The position numbers and the translations under genes are program-made. Below are positions 24,701-39,700 of a stretch of 64,000 nucleotides of DNA, piece by piece (position 1 is the stretch's first letter; every line of letters starts with the position of its first letter). Where the stretch lies: the NCBI GenBank assembly GCA_008638375.1, contig CM018052.1, forward strand, positions 27,672,045-27,736,044, in the 5' to 3' direction. The notes under the pieces are model-generated. The model ran no database searches. It was not told where the DNA came from and saw only the letters and a program-made list of their open reading frames with translations. Source of the DNA: Nyssa sinensis. Taxonomy: Eukaryota; Streptophyta; Magnoliopsida; Cornales; Nyssaceae.

Positions 24701-27700
24701 TTCGTCTAGATTTGATATACCAAAATCAGTGCAGACAAACTATATAACTATTATCGTGAAATTCATATTTTCAATAACTGTTGTTTAAACATGGATTTTA
24801 AGGGTGCCAGATGCAATTAAGTATTTAATGTGTCTCATATACCACAATGAGAATACTGAATACACAAAGAGTAATAAAATGTCAAGCAGTTTGTAATCAC
24901 ATATTAACAATGCAAAATCACAAATATTGGCACACCAACAATCAAGTCTTAGACTGGGTATGTTTAGAAATTTCCAATTCCTTTTCTTTTTTCCAGGCTA
25001 GAACAGAATGAAGACAATAAAAAAATGCTTAAGGAATTACCAACAAAATTTAACTCCAAATCTTTGGTTAAAGTTCACCAAGAAAAGTAAATATTCTTTT
25101 AACGATTTAGTTATTTATTAATTTTTTGTATTTAGCAAAATAAGGTGCAGACATCAGCAAAATAATGACTTGACAGCATAAATGGAAAGACTTCTGTGAA
25201 CTGACTTCAATAGTTTCACACAAAGATCTTCTTTGTTTTTTATTTATATATATAGGTAATTCACACAAAGATCATACAACCAACCTTGGCAATGTACTTC
25301 CAAAAGTACTGCACAATAATTTTCAGCTTCCATTTAGGTTCATTGAAGGCCTGAAAACCATCCTCAGTATCAGCCAAAGAAAACGTTGAGTGTCACAAGC
25401 AAACCCTTTCCAAGATACTATAAATACAAGAAGAAATCTTCATCACTACCCACTAAAGAAATAAACATATCTTAAGAAACAGAAAGGAGGATCAGAATAG
25501 GTGCAGTAAACATTGTTTTAAGAACTCAAGCTGAAAGTGTAAATTCCCTAACACCATCATCAAGAACAACTAATAAATTCATTGGACATTGATGAACAGT
25601 AATAATGTGACAACAGTCAAATGCCAGTATCTTAAAAGAACTAAAGGTTGTAAACAATGTGGCAAAAGGAGCTCAGAGACACCTATCAACCCCTGAAGAG
25701 AAAGAGAGGGGGTTAGCTAGGGGTGAAACGAGCCAAGCAAAGCATGTACCTCGTCAATACAAAAAACCTTCCACTTTTGCAGCAACTTTAAGAGTGGAAC
25801 AAGAAATGTTTATAAAATAACCCACCTGCCACAAAGTTTACAGATGCTTTTGGCTGTTCCTCACATAAATGGACAACTTTTAATTGGTCAGTGACTTAAG
25901 CTAACTGACAGGGCCTATGAATATTCATTCACATGAGCCGAGTTCAGGCATGTGCTCAGCTCCATTTTGTGGAGTTCCATGAGCCTAATTAGTTGAGTGT
26001 GCCACTACTCAGGATTGGCTCGATACTTTTGACGAGCTTTTTGTTTTCCTTTATGAGCAAGTTATGAGTGCCCCAAAACTGAATTGAGCCTGAGTCAAAC
26101 TTGAATAGCCCAACTTGTTTTTTACTCTAGGTTAGCATTAAAATTTTTACATGACTACCTGAAGAAATGACGAAAGGATATCTCTATTGTAAGTCAATTC
26201 ATCTAGAATTATCTCCACCACTGGGGTTCTGCATCAAATCCAATAGCCCTTTTAGTTCTTAAACTTTAAAAGATGATATGTTAACAAAGCAAACTTTTAG
26301 TAATTCATTACATTGTCTTGGTAGAGTCAGAAAGAGAACTTTCATTACAGTGAGGAAAACAAGCAAATACCTAACACCATCAGCTCTGGTAGTTAGACCT
26401 TGCGTGTCAGCTTTCTTCTTTGAAAAATCTAACTCCATGGTCTAAATCCAAACAATCATAATTAGTAGTGTAACTGAATCACAATATCCTAGATAAAGGA
26501 CAGCACATAACTCTTACCATCAAAAGAAGTTTCTGCACAGCCATACATGTACACTTTTCTACTTCAGGTAAAGCAATTGCAAGAGCAGTATCACAACTTT
26601 TTAATAGCTCCATTGAAGAATTTTCTGGACATCGCATATCATGACTAAATCCATCATGAACATGACATATTTCACACATAACTGATAAGCAGTCTTTGAC
26701 TAAACCTTTGTAACTTATCCTTCTTGATACCTGCAGATTAACACAAATAAATCTTCATAAGAGGTAAAATTGGAAAATCTTTACTTCTATGTAACACAAT
26801 AGAAGAATCATGATGTTAACAGGTTACTTTATGACAACGATCAATAACTTAAGCCAAAGCATTTAAATCCACTAAAATGCAAGGCTGCAAATTATAAAAA
26901 GTATACCAAAAGCATGTTAAGCAATGACTCCCTCAGAAGGATCCAGTTCATTGTTTCTGCAACAAAATAACACGTTGTTCAACCCAGGAGATCAATCCAC
27001 CATTAAAATGTGAAGGCAAAAGAAAATTATATCAGAAACAAATTACCTGTAAAAACACTATTACGGGGTAAAAAATCTCCCTCAAGGACACTGACTAGAT
27101 ATTGAAATAGTAACATGTTACTTAGGAACTGCAACAAGATCATGTCAGAACTAATAACGGAGTAAATATGTGATCATCAGTGATGCAAGATAACATAAAA
27201 GCTTAGACACTCATTAACCATATCCTACCAGATACAACTAACAGGAAAAACGGATAGAAGAGATGGAAGTGTGGCAACACAGGAAAGGAAATAATTAGAA
27301 TGGAAATTTCACTTAGTGTTGCATACTGAGAATGGAAGAAAGTTATATCATTAATGAAGGGAAACCCCAAGTATATTGTATCTATATTAAGTCACATCTC
27401 TAACACCCTCCCATATAAAAACAAAACTCATGGTGGAACATAAGCCAAGCACTTGTCAAGTAAAAAGGGGGAAAATTTTCTTTCAAGCATGTGAGAATTA
27501 GTGACAGAAATCAGCAAGTTGATGCAATGATGGAAGATGGGGTGATGAAGGCATCTCAGCAAGATACCAAAAATGAACAAAATGACAGCAGTCTATATTC
27601 TTGGTTTGCTTATGAAATACTGGGACCAGGGTACTAGCAATTTGAATAGAACTCCAGTTATCACAGTCGCGGGAAATGGGTGCAAAAATAGTAACCCCAA

Positions 27701-30700
27701 AGTTAGCAAGAAGCCAAAAACATTAGCTGCTGTAGCATCCATGGAACAATACTTTGGTATATTACCAGATCAAGATACAATATCTTCCAGTTTGCTGAAA
27801 AACACAAGTGTGTCTAGGAAGGCACAGAAGCTAGTGCTAGAGTGCCGATAAGGAACACAACCAGTCCAATCAACAACTGGATAGCTATGGAATTAAAGCA
27901 AAGAAGACAGTTAGAACAATGCACAAGTCATCTGCCAGGAAAATAATGAATAATATGCAAGACCGCGGCACAATGTTGAAGTGAGGAGCGAAAAAAACAA
28001 ACTGAAAAACAGCGTGGAGCAAAAAACAAACAGACAAATCTCATGGAAAAAATAAGCAATGAAGACTAGAAAGATGGTTTGACCATCCACAATGAAGACC
28101 AATTAAGATGGTTTGTCGAGTTACTCTTTTGTCATTTTTTATTTATTTAAAAATTTGAGTTGTATAGAGACAACTTAATCTAGTAGATCCTGTAAACTGA
28201 GAGTGTACATGGGTTACGCCCCCCATTTGGCGCTTTGGTATATACCACAAAAATTTACTTATCCAAAAAAAAAAAAAAAAGATGGCTTGTCTAGTGTTAC
28301 TATATCTAAAGCTTTAGAAGTTCCAGGCGGACCAATTTGGGAGAAGATGAGAAATAATTAGTTAAGCTAGTTGGGCAATCCGCAACAAAGACCAGTGACT
28401 GCACATGGGAAAATGACACAATCTAAGTTGAAGGTGTTGCAACTTGCAAAGGTGAGAAGAAAGCAAGAAAGGTGTTGGTTGAGTTAGTCAGGTATGACAT
28501 GTTGATCTACTTTGCTAAAACTATGAGAGTGGACATAGGTGAAACAACCAAAGACCTTTTAATGGACAATGAACATGCTCTGTCAAGTACAACAGTAACA
28601 AGTCCTGGCACATGAGGTGGGTGGCCATTGGCTTTAGACCATAAAGTGGCACTTGATTCAGCCTATGCATTTCTTCCAGATTTCTTTGGTAAACAACCTG
28701 CCTGCAATTGGCATTCTGACCAAGGCCTTGTTGATTAAGGGTGTTGATTCTTTTGAACCAAAAAAGGTTTGTTTTCTGCAAAAGACTACACAACTAGTCA
28801 AGAATCCAAACTTAATGTAACTTAACTGAGATTTCCCAGCTTCAATGTCATGACTTAAATAAAATGCCATACCCATTCATAAATCCATAAGGAAACATTA
28901 TGCATCATGCTATGTCGAATCTGTGAGAAAACTAACCTTTGTTTCTATTGCTTCAATTTTTGTTTCATCAGCCACTATAGCAAGGTCTTGTATTAAAATA
29001 AGAAAAGCCTGAAATTGGCACTGAAACTTCTATAAAGGCTGAAACTCAAGTGCTTAAGCCTGAAATGACTCGAGCTGTGTATTTATTATTCTTTATTATG
29101 CAATAAATCGCAACATAAAGGGCATTGTAGAATGGAGATAGGCATCCGACTCACAGAGGCGTCAAGTGATCCACCAGATTTCTTGTCAGCTTCCTCCCTC
29201 TCACCCCTTGCAACATCCAAGCCAAAAATAAATGGTGACCAAGCCTGACATGCAAAAGAGTGGTCATCATATATGACATATAAACTATGAATATTATGGT
29301 TCACATGGGAGTAAAAAATAGAGAGATGTGAAAAGTAGGATACCTCTTTGACCACAGCTAGTTCGAGTGATTTTTCTGTTTCAGATATAGAAACTCTAGG
29401 GAAACGCTAATAAAGAAAATCAGTAAAACTATAGCAGTTAGAATATTGAGCATCTAAATATGAAAACTTAAAGTGAGGTGAAAAAAAGAGCAATCAAATA
29501 CCTTATCTAACTCATCTAGAAGCTGATAACTTGCCATTATTAAATCTAGTGACTTTTCATCCCTTAGTATCTGGAAGATTGCCTGAAACATTTTACTATT
29601 CCACCAAAATATGCATAATCAGATTGTCAAGAGAGATTATAAAAAAATAATAATAAACTGGGCCAGTTATGATTGTAACCTTGCAAGTAATAATGAAGCT
29701 TTCTATTAGGTGAATACAAACTAAATATTTGTCACCACATATAACAAAATTAGGACAATTTCATTCATCAAAGAGTTCAAATCAATGGGTCCATATGCCT
29801 ATTAAAAAAGAAATTAAGAAAAAGAATAAGGAAAATTGAGAATGTGTCATTGTTATCTGGATGGAACACACACAGATAGAGAGTGAGAAAGATAGAGGGA
29901 GAGGAAAAATTCCTAATTTCTCTCTCTTTCTCTCTCCCTTTTTCCAACTAGAGAGTGCTTCTTGTCAAGGGAAGATAAAGAAACAATTATCACTTTATTC
30001 ATAAGGAACTAAAAGTGTGGGTTTGCTTTATAAACATTGCATAGAACTATCAATAATCAGTTTGGATGAAAGGGTCTTATAGAATTATCTCATCTTCTTC
30101 TAATTCTTTACTTGTTTATCATAACCCTCTACTTTTTATCAACCAATTAATAGAGTAGGAATGTACCATTTGATATCAAAGCGAGGTTTTGGCTTCAATT
30201 TTCAACATCACATGCTTATCAGATATAATACCCCGACCCAGATTAATTTATAATTAGTTCGTCAATTATTAATTAGAAACAACATAAAGAATAATTAAGA
30301 AAATTAATCGAAATTTCTCAATAGTTACGATAGACTAATAAAATAATTAAATACATCAAGAGGGGACGATGAGGACTAGATCAAGAAAACAATAAAGTGA
30401 CACGGCTCGATTTGTGAAATCGATGAGTGAAGAAAAATAAATCCAAATATGATTATGATTTATAAAATCAATATATGAAGGAATGAGTAATAATTACAAA
30501 TACATGAAGAAGCAAATAACAATTTAAATACGCCACAGAGATTACGGGGGAAATACACACAATAAGAGGCTTCGAAAATTGAAGCCATCCCAAATAGCCA
30601 TAAGAAATTGACTCACAAAAAGAGGAATACGAAGAAAAATAAAAGGAAAAAAGCCAAAATATGTATTTTTGATTGCCAAACGAGGCATAAGCCAAAAAGT

Positions 30701-33700
30701 GAGAGAAATGCTCAAAAATGCAACCAATGGGTTTTGAACCCTTGACCAAAACCAATGAAGCACTTAAGTCTCAAAAAAATTACCACTTGGGCTACCAACT
30801 ATTTTGTGATATATATTACATGTGAGATATATATATATATATATATATATATACTATACATTGTGTGAGGGCAGTGGGCTATCCAGAAATCAGACCTTTG
30901 AGTGTGTGCTGTAGTGTGTGTATACAAGAGTGTGTGAGTCCATTGTGTGTGTATGAGTGTGAGTGTTATGGTGTGTATGTACGGCTGAAAGGAAGAAAAG
31001 AAGAAGGGAAGCAATGAGGAAAAAGGATGGCTGGAAGAAGAGAGAGAAACCGAAGAGAGAGCGAGGGGTAAAATTTTTCTCTCTCTAGGAGATCTTTTGT
31101 TTTTGAACTTATTTGTTGATTTATCTTGCATGCATTGGATTATTATGCTAACTGAATATAAAAGAGGGAGGAATGCACAAAAATTTGCGAAGAATGACAG
31201 TGTTTGGGGTTAAAAACAGTGAGTGATAGTTTTAGAGAGAGAGAGTATTATGCACAAGTTTGGGGGTTTTATTGAGTATTAGGAATGGGAATCTGTCCCG
31301 TATGGTTTCAAAAACCTTTGGGAGAAAAATGGGCTCAAAATAGCACCCATAGCTCCACAAAATAGAAAACAAACCAACCTCGTCGGAAAAACGATTTGTC
31401 GCCGGAGCAGCTTTGTAATTGCCTATTCCGACGGTCCAACCTAAGTGAAACTTGATTTTGACGTTAGAAAAGGAACCCTCACAAAAAAAATGGTTTAAAC
31501 CACGTTGAAAACGGCCGGAAAAGTCACTAGCGGCAAGTCGCCGGCGACGGTGGAACCCTTGCCAGACGTTTGGGGACGATGACTGTTCACGGGTCGAGTC
31601 ATGGACTGGGTCTCGGGTAGGGCCCCGACCGAAATACAAAGCGGATTATTAAAACTACGTTGTTTTGGTTAAATTGGATTAAAAAAATAAAATAAGTAAT
31701 AGGGCTGACATCAGCATGATGTATTGGACCGCTGGACCGGCCGATTCAACGCATAAAAGGGCGGTTCACTTAAAATTTTAAATAAACCACTAATTTATTT
31801 TCAACATTTCCCAAGATTTCATTTAAACCCCCAAGAAATTCTAAAATCTAAAATTAACCCCAAAACTTTCAGATATTCACGAAATGACCCCCAATAGTTT
31901 AGTAAATTATAAAATGACCCAGAGATTAAATAAATATTTAATTTAAACCCCTTTTAAGTAAACAAGAAATTACTAAAATGCCCCTAGGCCAAAAATAGAC
32001 TAAACGAAGTCCGATAAAATAAATGAATAGTGTATTTTGATTATTTCGAGCATTCCGAACTCAACGGTAGAATTCGATTTGTAAAGTTAAGTCTCAAAAA
32101 ATTTAGACACGTAAATTATAAATGACTATATTGCCCCTAATAATGCCTAGGGCCAACTTAGACAAAAAAGTAGTCCATCGTGACTATCTCGGACATTTCG
32201 GACTCAATGGTGAGGTCCGTGAAGCCTAAATAAATCTCAAAAAATACGAACGGACAAACTAGGATAATTCCAAATACGCCCTGATGATCAGTTATGTGAT
32301 CAAATGGACCCCGATGCCAATAAAATTATGTACCTTAACATTTTGGGACATTCCGGACCCAATTGCAAGATCCGTTTTGTGAAACGAAGTCCCAGAACAA
32401 TAGACACGTGAAATGTTAAAATGACAATTTTACACTTAGTATTCCAAAAGCCAAATAAATGTCAAGAGATACATAGTCTGATTGTTTTGAGCACTCTGGA
32501 CTCAACGGTGGAGTCCGTATTAGCAAACGAAGTATCGAAAAACGTGACGCGTGAAAGTGCAAAATTATGAAAATGCCCTAGGCTTAATGTGAGTCGCAAA
32601 TAAGCTAATTAAGATTCAGAAAATCCTAAATTTATTACAATCAATATTTTGGACTTAATGATGACGTTCTTTTAAGGAAAATAAGACCCGGTAACAAATT
32701 AAAAAATGATGAATACGTCTTTAGGACACAACGAAGTTACCAGGAGAGTAATAATGAGATGAATAAGTCTACAAAAATATTGCAAGGACCAATAGACTCA
32801 AAACAGAGTCAGAATACGTAAACTGTGAACGAGAAAGAATGGGACGTTAAAAAGTGTAAATTACCGAACCGCCCTTGAAGGGCCAAATATGCTATAAGGC
32901 TACAAGGAACCCTGAAATGGAAAATTAAAAACCCTTAGTTGAATAGACCAAGTTCAAAGGAACTTAAAACATTGCATAACAATGTTTGGAATTAAAATGG
33001 ATACTAATTCATTATGCAATATTTTTAGATCCATGATTATAGGATCACCTAAACGATGGAAATGAAAAGAAGCTGTGAGATAATAATAGTGGTACCCGCA
33101 TGAGAATGCAATGCTAAGAAACCGAGGTAAGTAACTTCTATGCTTTAATATGGGTTATTCCTAGCCAAGTCACATTTATTTTCAAATGCTGCCAAAATTT
33201 GTACTCTATTTCCTACTTAATGAACTTGATTTCTCTGATTTGATGCCAATCAACTTGTGATTATTTGTTTGTGCCTGTACTTCGGATTCGATTTGCTTGC
33301 CTGTATGATTTTGAGAACTTGATTACTAATACTTGAGAATACTGTGCCTTCAATTATACCATGCCATGATCTTGTGATATATCTCATTGATGGAGAGTTT
33401 GTTTGTTCCACACACTTTATGTCTTGTTGCTTGAGATTTTGGTTGTTTCATACGATTGTACATCTCGTGTGGAGTCTTGATGATCATGGTGTTTTGTAAG
33501 TGCTTGGAGTTGTGCTCAATCACAATGTCTATTGATTCACAGATTGCGTTTTGGACCCGTGTGGTCATTTGTGTCCTTGGAGGACTTGAGGTGAAAGAGC
33601 TCTCACGCTATTCAGTAAGCCCAAGAGAGAGAGGCGAGCCTGAATGTGCGTTCTGGGGGTATGCCGGGCCCCGTTTTGTTTACACATTTGTTTTGTTAGA

Positions 33701-36700
33701 ACTCGATAATGACATTTTTGCATTCATTGGATGATCATATTCTATGGCCAGTAGATGATCATATTATTTGCAAGCATGATACACTTTTGATTGGCTAACG
33801 TATTATTTGTGGCAGCGAATTATCATGTTAGGCTAGATCCCATTTTGGATGATTTTGTCATCACTTTCTTGTATCATATTGTGGGATAAGCCTTTTTGGA
33901 CCCTCGGGCTATTATTGCTATATCTTGGTGACTGGCTATATGATATCTTTCTTCCTATATGCCTGTGATCTAACCCTAACCCATGGCAAAGCTAGGACTT
34001 TACTTACTAAGCTAAGTTAGCTCACTCCTTACTTATGACCATTTTTCAGGTTGCCCTATGAGGGATGAAATGCAATGAGATAACTAGTGGAGCTAGTGAA
34101 GTACAAATGATGAACACTAATGATATAAACTCCAAGTCAAAGTTGACCACATACTCTATAAGGTTAAGTTCAAAATTGTGTATTATAATATTGCATCATT
34201 AGTGACGAGGTTAGCCTAATATGTTGGATCACCATGATTAAATTGTACTTGGAGATATTCTGATTGTTGGTCATTGGAGATGAGCTTTTGATCAGGTGAA
34301 TTGTATTGGTGTAACTTCCGATTTAAGTAATTCAGTGATATGTAATTTATTTTGTAAAAAAAAATATATATATATATATATTTTTCACTCTTTTACAGTT
34401 CATCTGATTTAGTACGACCTGTTCGAGTGGCAGTGCCAGTCATTACCCTTAATCCACATAAGGTGAGTTTCGGGTCGCGACAGAGTGGTACTATAAAACC
34501 AATAAAACCATGTCCTTCCCTCCAAATGACCAGAGATGAGACATCCGTAATCTAAATTTAAAGACAAAACTGGCTACAACTGATCAACAGATTGAAAAAG
34601 TAATAGGTCTCTTCAAGTTCCGGCAGCCCAAGGTGCCAAAAGTTGTAAAGATTTGGCCCAACAAATCTTGTAGGTTGCTTGTTCAACACCTAGCAACACT
34701 CATAAGGCACCCAATGATCATAAGATAGCATCAAGATTGATTAACGACGTAGATAGTGTCACCTTGAGGGTGAAAGTTCTTGCTGCTGTTTTGGGAAACA
34801 AATCCAGACTCCACAATTATGATTATTGAATTATCCTCACGCTAAGGGCAAGCCAGTAAGAAGGTATAGTTCAACAGATTAAATATCAGGAGCTGAAATT
34901 TTTTCAATTTTCTTGCATAATTGACAATCAAATATTAAAATTGTCACTCTTAATCCATATGGTAATGCCACCTAGCAATCTGATATATACATGAGCCAAG
35001 CCACAGAATGCCCACCTGGGAAGAGTTCATTAAAGGTCTCATGGTACTCCATGGTCCACGTGACACGGGAATGTTGGGATTTGGTCCTTGCTATTTTTGG
35101 GCTGCCTTGGGTAATGCCAGGGACTGCTAGAGAGCTGCTGATAGCTTGGGCAGGTTGCAACATGAGAAAAGAGACAGAAGATTTGCAATCTGGTTCCTAT
35201 TTTCGTTTTGTGGAGAATCTAGAAAGAAAGGAACAATCACGTTTTTGAATATTTTTTTTTTGTTTGATAAGGAAGGAGTAAAATATATTAATAAAGGTGC
35301 CCAAGAAGGGCAACAAAGGCAAAAACCCAGAAAGCTTTACATCGGCCTTAGAAACCCCAAAAAATCAACAAAAAAAAAAGACATTTACAGAGAAAGCCTC
35401 TTTGGCCCAAAAAAATAATAAGCGAAAAAATGCGTCTTTAAAGTAAGGAGTAGAGAGCTCCAAATCTTCAAAGACACGATTGTTCCTTTCAATCCAGATA
35501 CACCACAAAAGGCAAATTGGGGCCAGTCTCCAAATTCTCTTAATCTCTTTTTGAAGGTTGCACTCTGCCCAAGCCAACAGAAGGTTTCTGACAGAACCTG
35601 ACATAACCCAAGAGACATCGAACAGGGCAAAAACAAGGTTCCAACAGCACCAAGAAACATGACAGTGGATGAGAACGTAATCCACCCTTTCCTCATCATT
35701 ATGACAAAAATAGTACCTGCTAGCCAAAAAAAAGCCTCTCTTCTTCATATTATCCGCAGTTAAGATGGCCTTCCAAGAGGCTTCCCGGGCAAAGAAAGAG
35801 GCTTTAAGGGGGACTTTTAAGTGTCATATGAGCTTCCAAGGGAAGAGAGGGTTTACAAAATCGAACAAGCTCTTGTAGAAAGAACTAACTGAAAAAGATT
35901 TCTTATTCGGCAGCCAAACCCTCTTATTCTCCCTTCCTTCCATAGCCCGAAAATTGCTAATGTGACCAAGGAAAGAGCCCACCTCTTCAAGGTCCCAATC
36001 GAGGAAGTCTCTCCTAAAACGAGGAGTCCAGACAAGCTTATTCCCAACTCTCTCTCCATACACTCGCTAACCCAAGCCGCCTTGTTGCTAGCTAGACCGT
36101 ATAACATAGGAAATTTCACCCTCAGCGGCTCGTCTCCATTCCAAACATCCTCCCAAAATTTCACCCGACTACCATTCCCGATAATAAAACTGCATTTTTC
36201 CTTGAAAATCCTCCATTCACTTCTAATATATCCCTAGGGACCACATCCCTTTGGCCCCTCCGCACTGTCCGAACACCAACCCCCATTATCATACCCATAC
36301 TTAGAAACAACGATCTCCCACCAAAGCTACCCATCACTTTCACCGAACCTCCATAACCATTTCCCTAAAAGTGTTGTGTTGAAAATTCTCAAATCCTTCA
36401 CCCCTAAACCCCCGAGAGACACTAGTTTCTTGATTTTATCCCAAACAACTAAATGAATCTTTCTGCACTCACCTTCGTGGCCCCATAAGAAATCCCTCTG
36501 AATCTTCTCCAGTCTTTTGCTAACTAACTTCAGCATAGGGAAGAAAGACATGAAATAGGTGAGGAGATTGGCTAAGGTGCTTTTGATAGGGGTGAGCCTG
36601 CCTCCCTTAGAGAGGAGTTTGCCTTTCCAACCTGACAGCTTGCTAAGAAACCTTTCAACCACAAGATCCCATACCCCAATGGATCGCGAAGAAGCTCCCT

Positions 36701-39700
36701 GTGGAAAACCCAAACAAGCCGAGGGGAAGCCGCCCACTCTGCAACCTAGAGTGCTGGCTAACATGTCTTTGAAGATTTGAAGCAACCTCTTCCCTCTTTT
36801 AAGGATTATTTTTTGCGCATGTAATTTTTTTAGGGCCAAATGTCATTTCTTGTGTTAATTTTTTGGGGTCTTTAAGACGTGTAAAGGTAGAGTAGGTTTA
36901 CTTTTGGGAATGCCCCCCTTGGGCACCATTTACATTATATTTTACTTATAAAAAAAAAATGAAAACATTCATGCACAGCTTACAACAATTTATCAAACAC
37001 CAATTGTATGGTACTACTATAAACAGTTTTAACAACTCTTGTATTAAGCGTACAAAGGACTGATTGATAAGCAAATGGCACATATGAACAAACACTCAGT
37101 TCAAAAAGCTGTTGCTAAGTCATAAAATACAGGTCCTGTTCCATTACAGCAGCAGCAGCAGCAGCATTTGGTTGATCATGCGAAGGCCACTTAGACAAGA
37201 TCATCAGCACAGTAACAAGGCATATATATTATCAAGTTAAGCCATCCAGAGGTGAAATATTGATGTAAATGCCTAAAACTATGATCGGCCTAACAAGTGG
37301 TTCAAGAGGGAGAAAATCAATGAATTTGGCACAAGTACTTTCCTAACAGTGTGATGAAAATGGTAATCGGAAATTGTTGCAAAAACTGGGAACAATAGCT
37401 CAACAAACATGTTGAGGAGCCATGGCATCTAACAAGCCTAACAACAACAATACAAGGTTCATAATCATCTAGGGAGGAATTATAATGACACTAACAATAA
37501 TTGGTCATGCATTGACAATTTTCAAATCCTCATCCATTCCAAAAAAAGAAGAAGGAATTTGTCAATTGTGACAATCATTGAATTGGAAGCACAAACAAAT
37601 TTCATTTCAGAAATGTCAAAACAACGTAATTGTCGTATAGAATAATTTGATGTGAAGAAGGCAGATAGAAGATTTCCCACCCCAAGGGCCACTTATGTAC
37701 AAAACAAAAAAAGGCAGATAGAAGATCTACACACTCAACTCAACAAAGCCTTATCCCAATATTTTGGAATTAGTTACATGAATCTTGTTTCGCCATTTTT
37801 CTAGATAGAAGATCTACACACTTTCAGCCAAAAAATGTCCAATGTAAAATTTGGATCATGATTTGACCACATATAATGGGGTACAAGGGCTGTGCACTCT
37901 CAAAGGCAATTATTGGCCTAGAATGAACTATACAGTGAAAGTGGAGCAACTGACAAAGGAACAAATTTAGGCTATATACTGATTGCCAATGATCATTGGA
38001 TAAGGATGACGTGTATCATAGAGTCAGAAGTCTTCTTGCAAACCTAGGGGACATGGAGAGAAAGAACAATCTCATACTCAAATAACCGAGTACTGATACA
38101 AAGGCACTACATTTAAAATGATCCAACATCTTTGAAGAGCCAAGAAATTATCTACTGTGTCAAAAGCAAAAATCTCAATATGATGCCTTATTGCTATTCA
38201 GACAAAAATGGTTGAGATCAAGGACATAATTTGTGCGATGCCCAAAACAAGGAATTGTAGGATGAGTAACAATATATTGTTCTACCCAATCTTCCTAATT
38301 TAAAAATGATAGATTGTGTGACTCGAAGGATGTGTATGAAGTACGAGTGCTAAATCTAATAACTGTCAGTACGAGTATCATATTCTTCTCGTCATTAACA
38401 ACTCCACAAGTCATGGAAGCATCCAATATCTTTCAAATCTGGAACTTTACTTATAATATACATATATGTGTGTGTATATGTACACATCTAACTGGAACTA
38501 GGATCTACCATTAGATGCACTTGCATAGTTGCACGAAGCCAACATTCCAAAGACAGCCTTTAGAATCCATGGCAACATATGGTATTTAAATAACATATGC
38601 TTTTCAACCTTGCAAAATTTGATAAATGACCCTATTTCCCTGCATCTGCGTACATTGATTTCATTATGGTTTATGGCATCCTTAGGTTTAGTATGGTTAC
38701 CATTTAGATCATTAGAAACTTTTTCTCACTATCTTGAAGAAACGGGTTTGTTGAGAATTCTAGAAGCAACTCTAGAAGAATTGAAGCTAGATGCCTTGTT
38801 TCTGTTGTCTTGAGGAAGGGGTGTCAATGGAACCATAAAAAGAATGCTATAGTTAGCTAGTACCATCAATGATCAAGCCCTCAAGGGAACTCCTCGGGCT
38901 GATGGGTTACTGCGATATGCTTGTTCCAGATCATGGAAAAATTGGTGCTCTTTTAACAACATTACTGCACCCAAAAATAAAACAAAACATATTTCAATCT
39001 GAAGCATTCAGAATCCAACCCAATGGTTTGAATATGGTGAGTAAGTGTCACTAGAATACCTATTGATGATTCAAATCCAAATTCCACTAACAAACTAAAT
39101 TTGAATACAGGTTAATTTAGTCCGATGATACCCACTGACTATATAATAAAGATAGCAGTCACTGTTATATGACGAAGATCCAACAGCCATTAGATTGTTG
39201 GCCCCTGCCAACACCACCACTTACTTCTAAGGCAATCAACACAACCATAATCTTAGTTTATCACTCGAGAATTGCCTCAAGTAATTATCTAGGCAATGTT
39301 AGAAACTTCTTTGTTACCCAATTGGTCCTTGAATGATACTAATTAATGATCTCTAATTTGGTACATTGAATAATTTCTACTGAAATTGAATATTAAACGT
39401 TGTATCTCAATCACTAACAGCTTATTTAGGCATCCCTTACAATGAATGTTCTCATCAAACACTTGGCGCAATAGTGGCTGCTGTACATCGGGACATAACA
39501 AAGAAAATCTGAACATATCTATTAAGCTGATCCACAAAAAAAATTTCCTTGTGAAAGAGGCATCAATGTACGATTCCATTGAGAATTTTAACCAAAGTTC
39601 AATGGAGATAGGCAGCACCTGTAGCAATCCCAGTAAGCTGGCTCTCCATTTATGTTGCTGGGCAAACACCGCTTTCTTAAACCTAATATTATGGGTTCAT

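Noticed and set aside
20218..29595. First reading of the SNI1 exons as a Fanconi anaemia FANCI-like gene
   Set aside because: Landmarks such as ITKKIG and SKKKAD, the exon order and the neighbouring DTD gene fit SNI1; the sequence does not align with what I know of FANCI.
31232..31639. 135-codon - strand frame
   Set aside because: Lies in the long LTR, lacks family resemblance and is explained by local GC content.
37147..37166. (CAG)n possible polyglutamine coding exon
   Set aside because: Located in SNI1 intron 2 with stops in the flanking frames.
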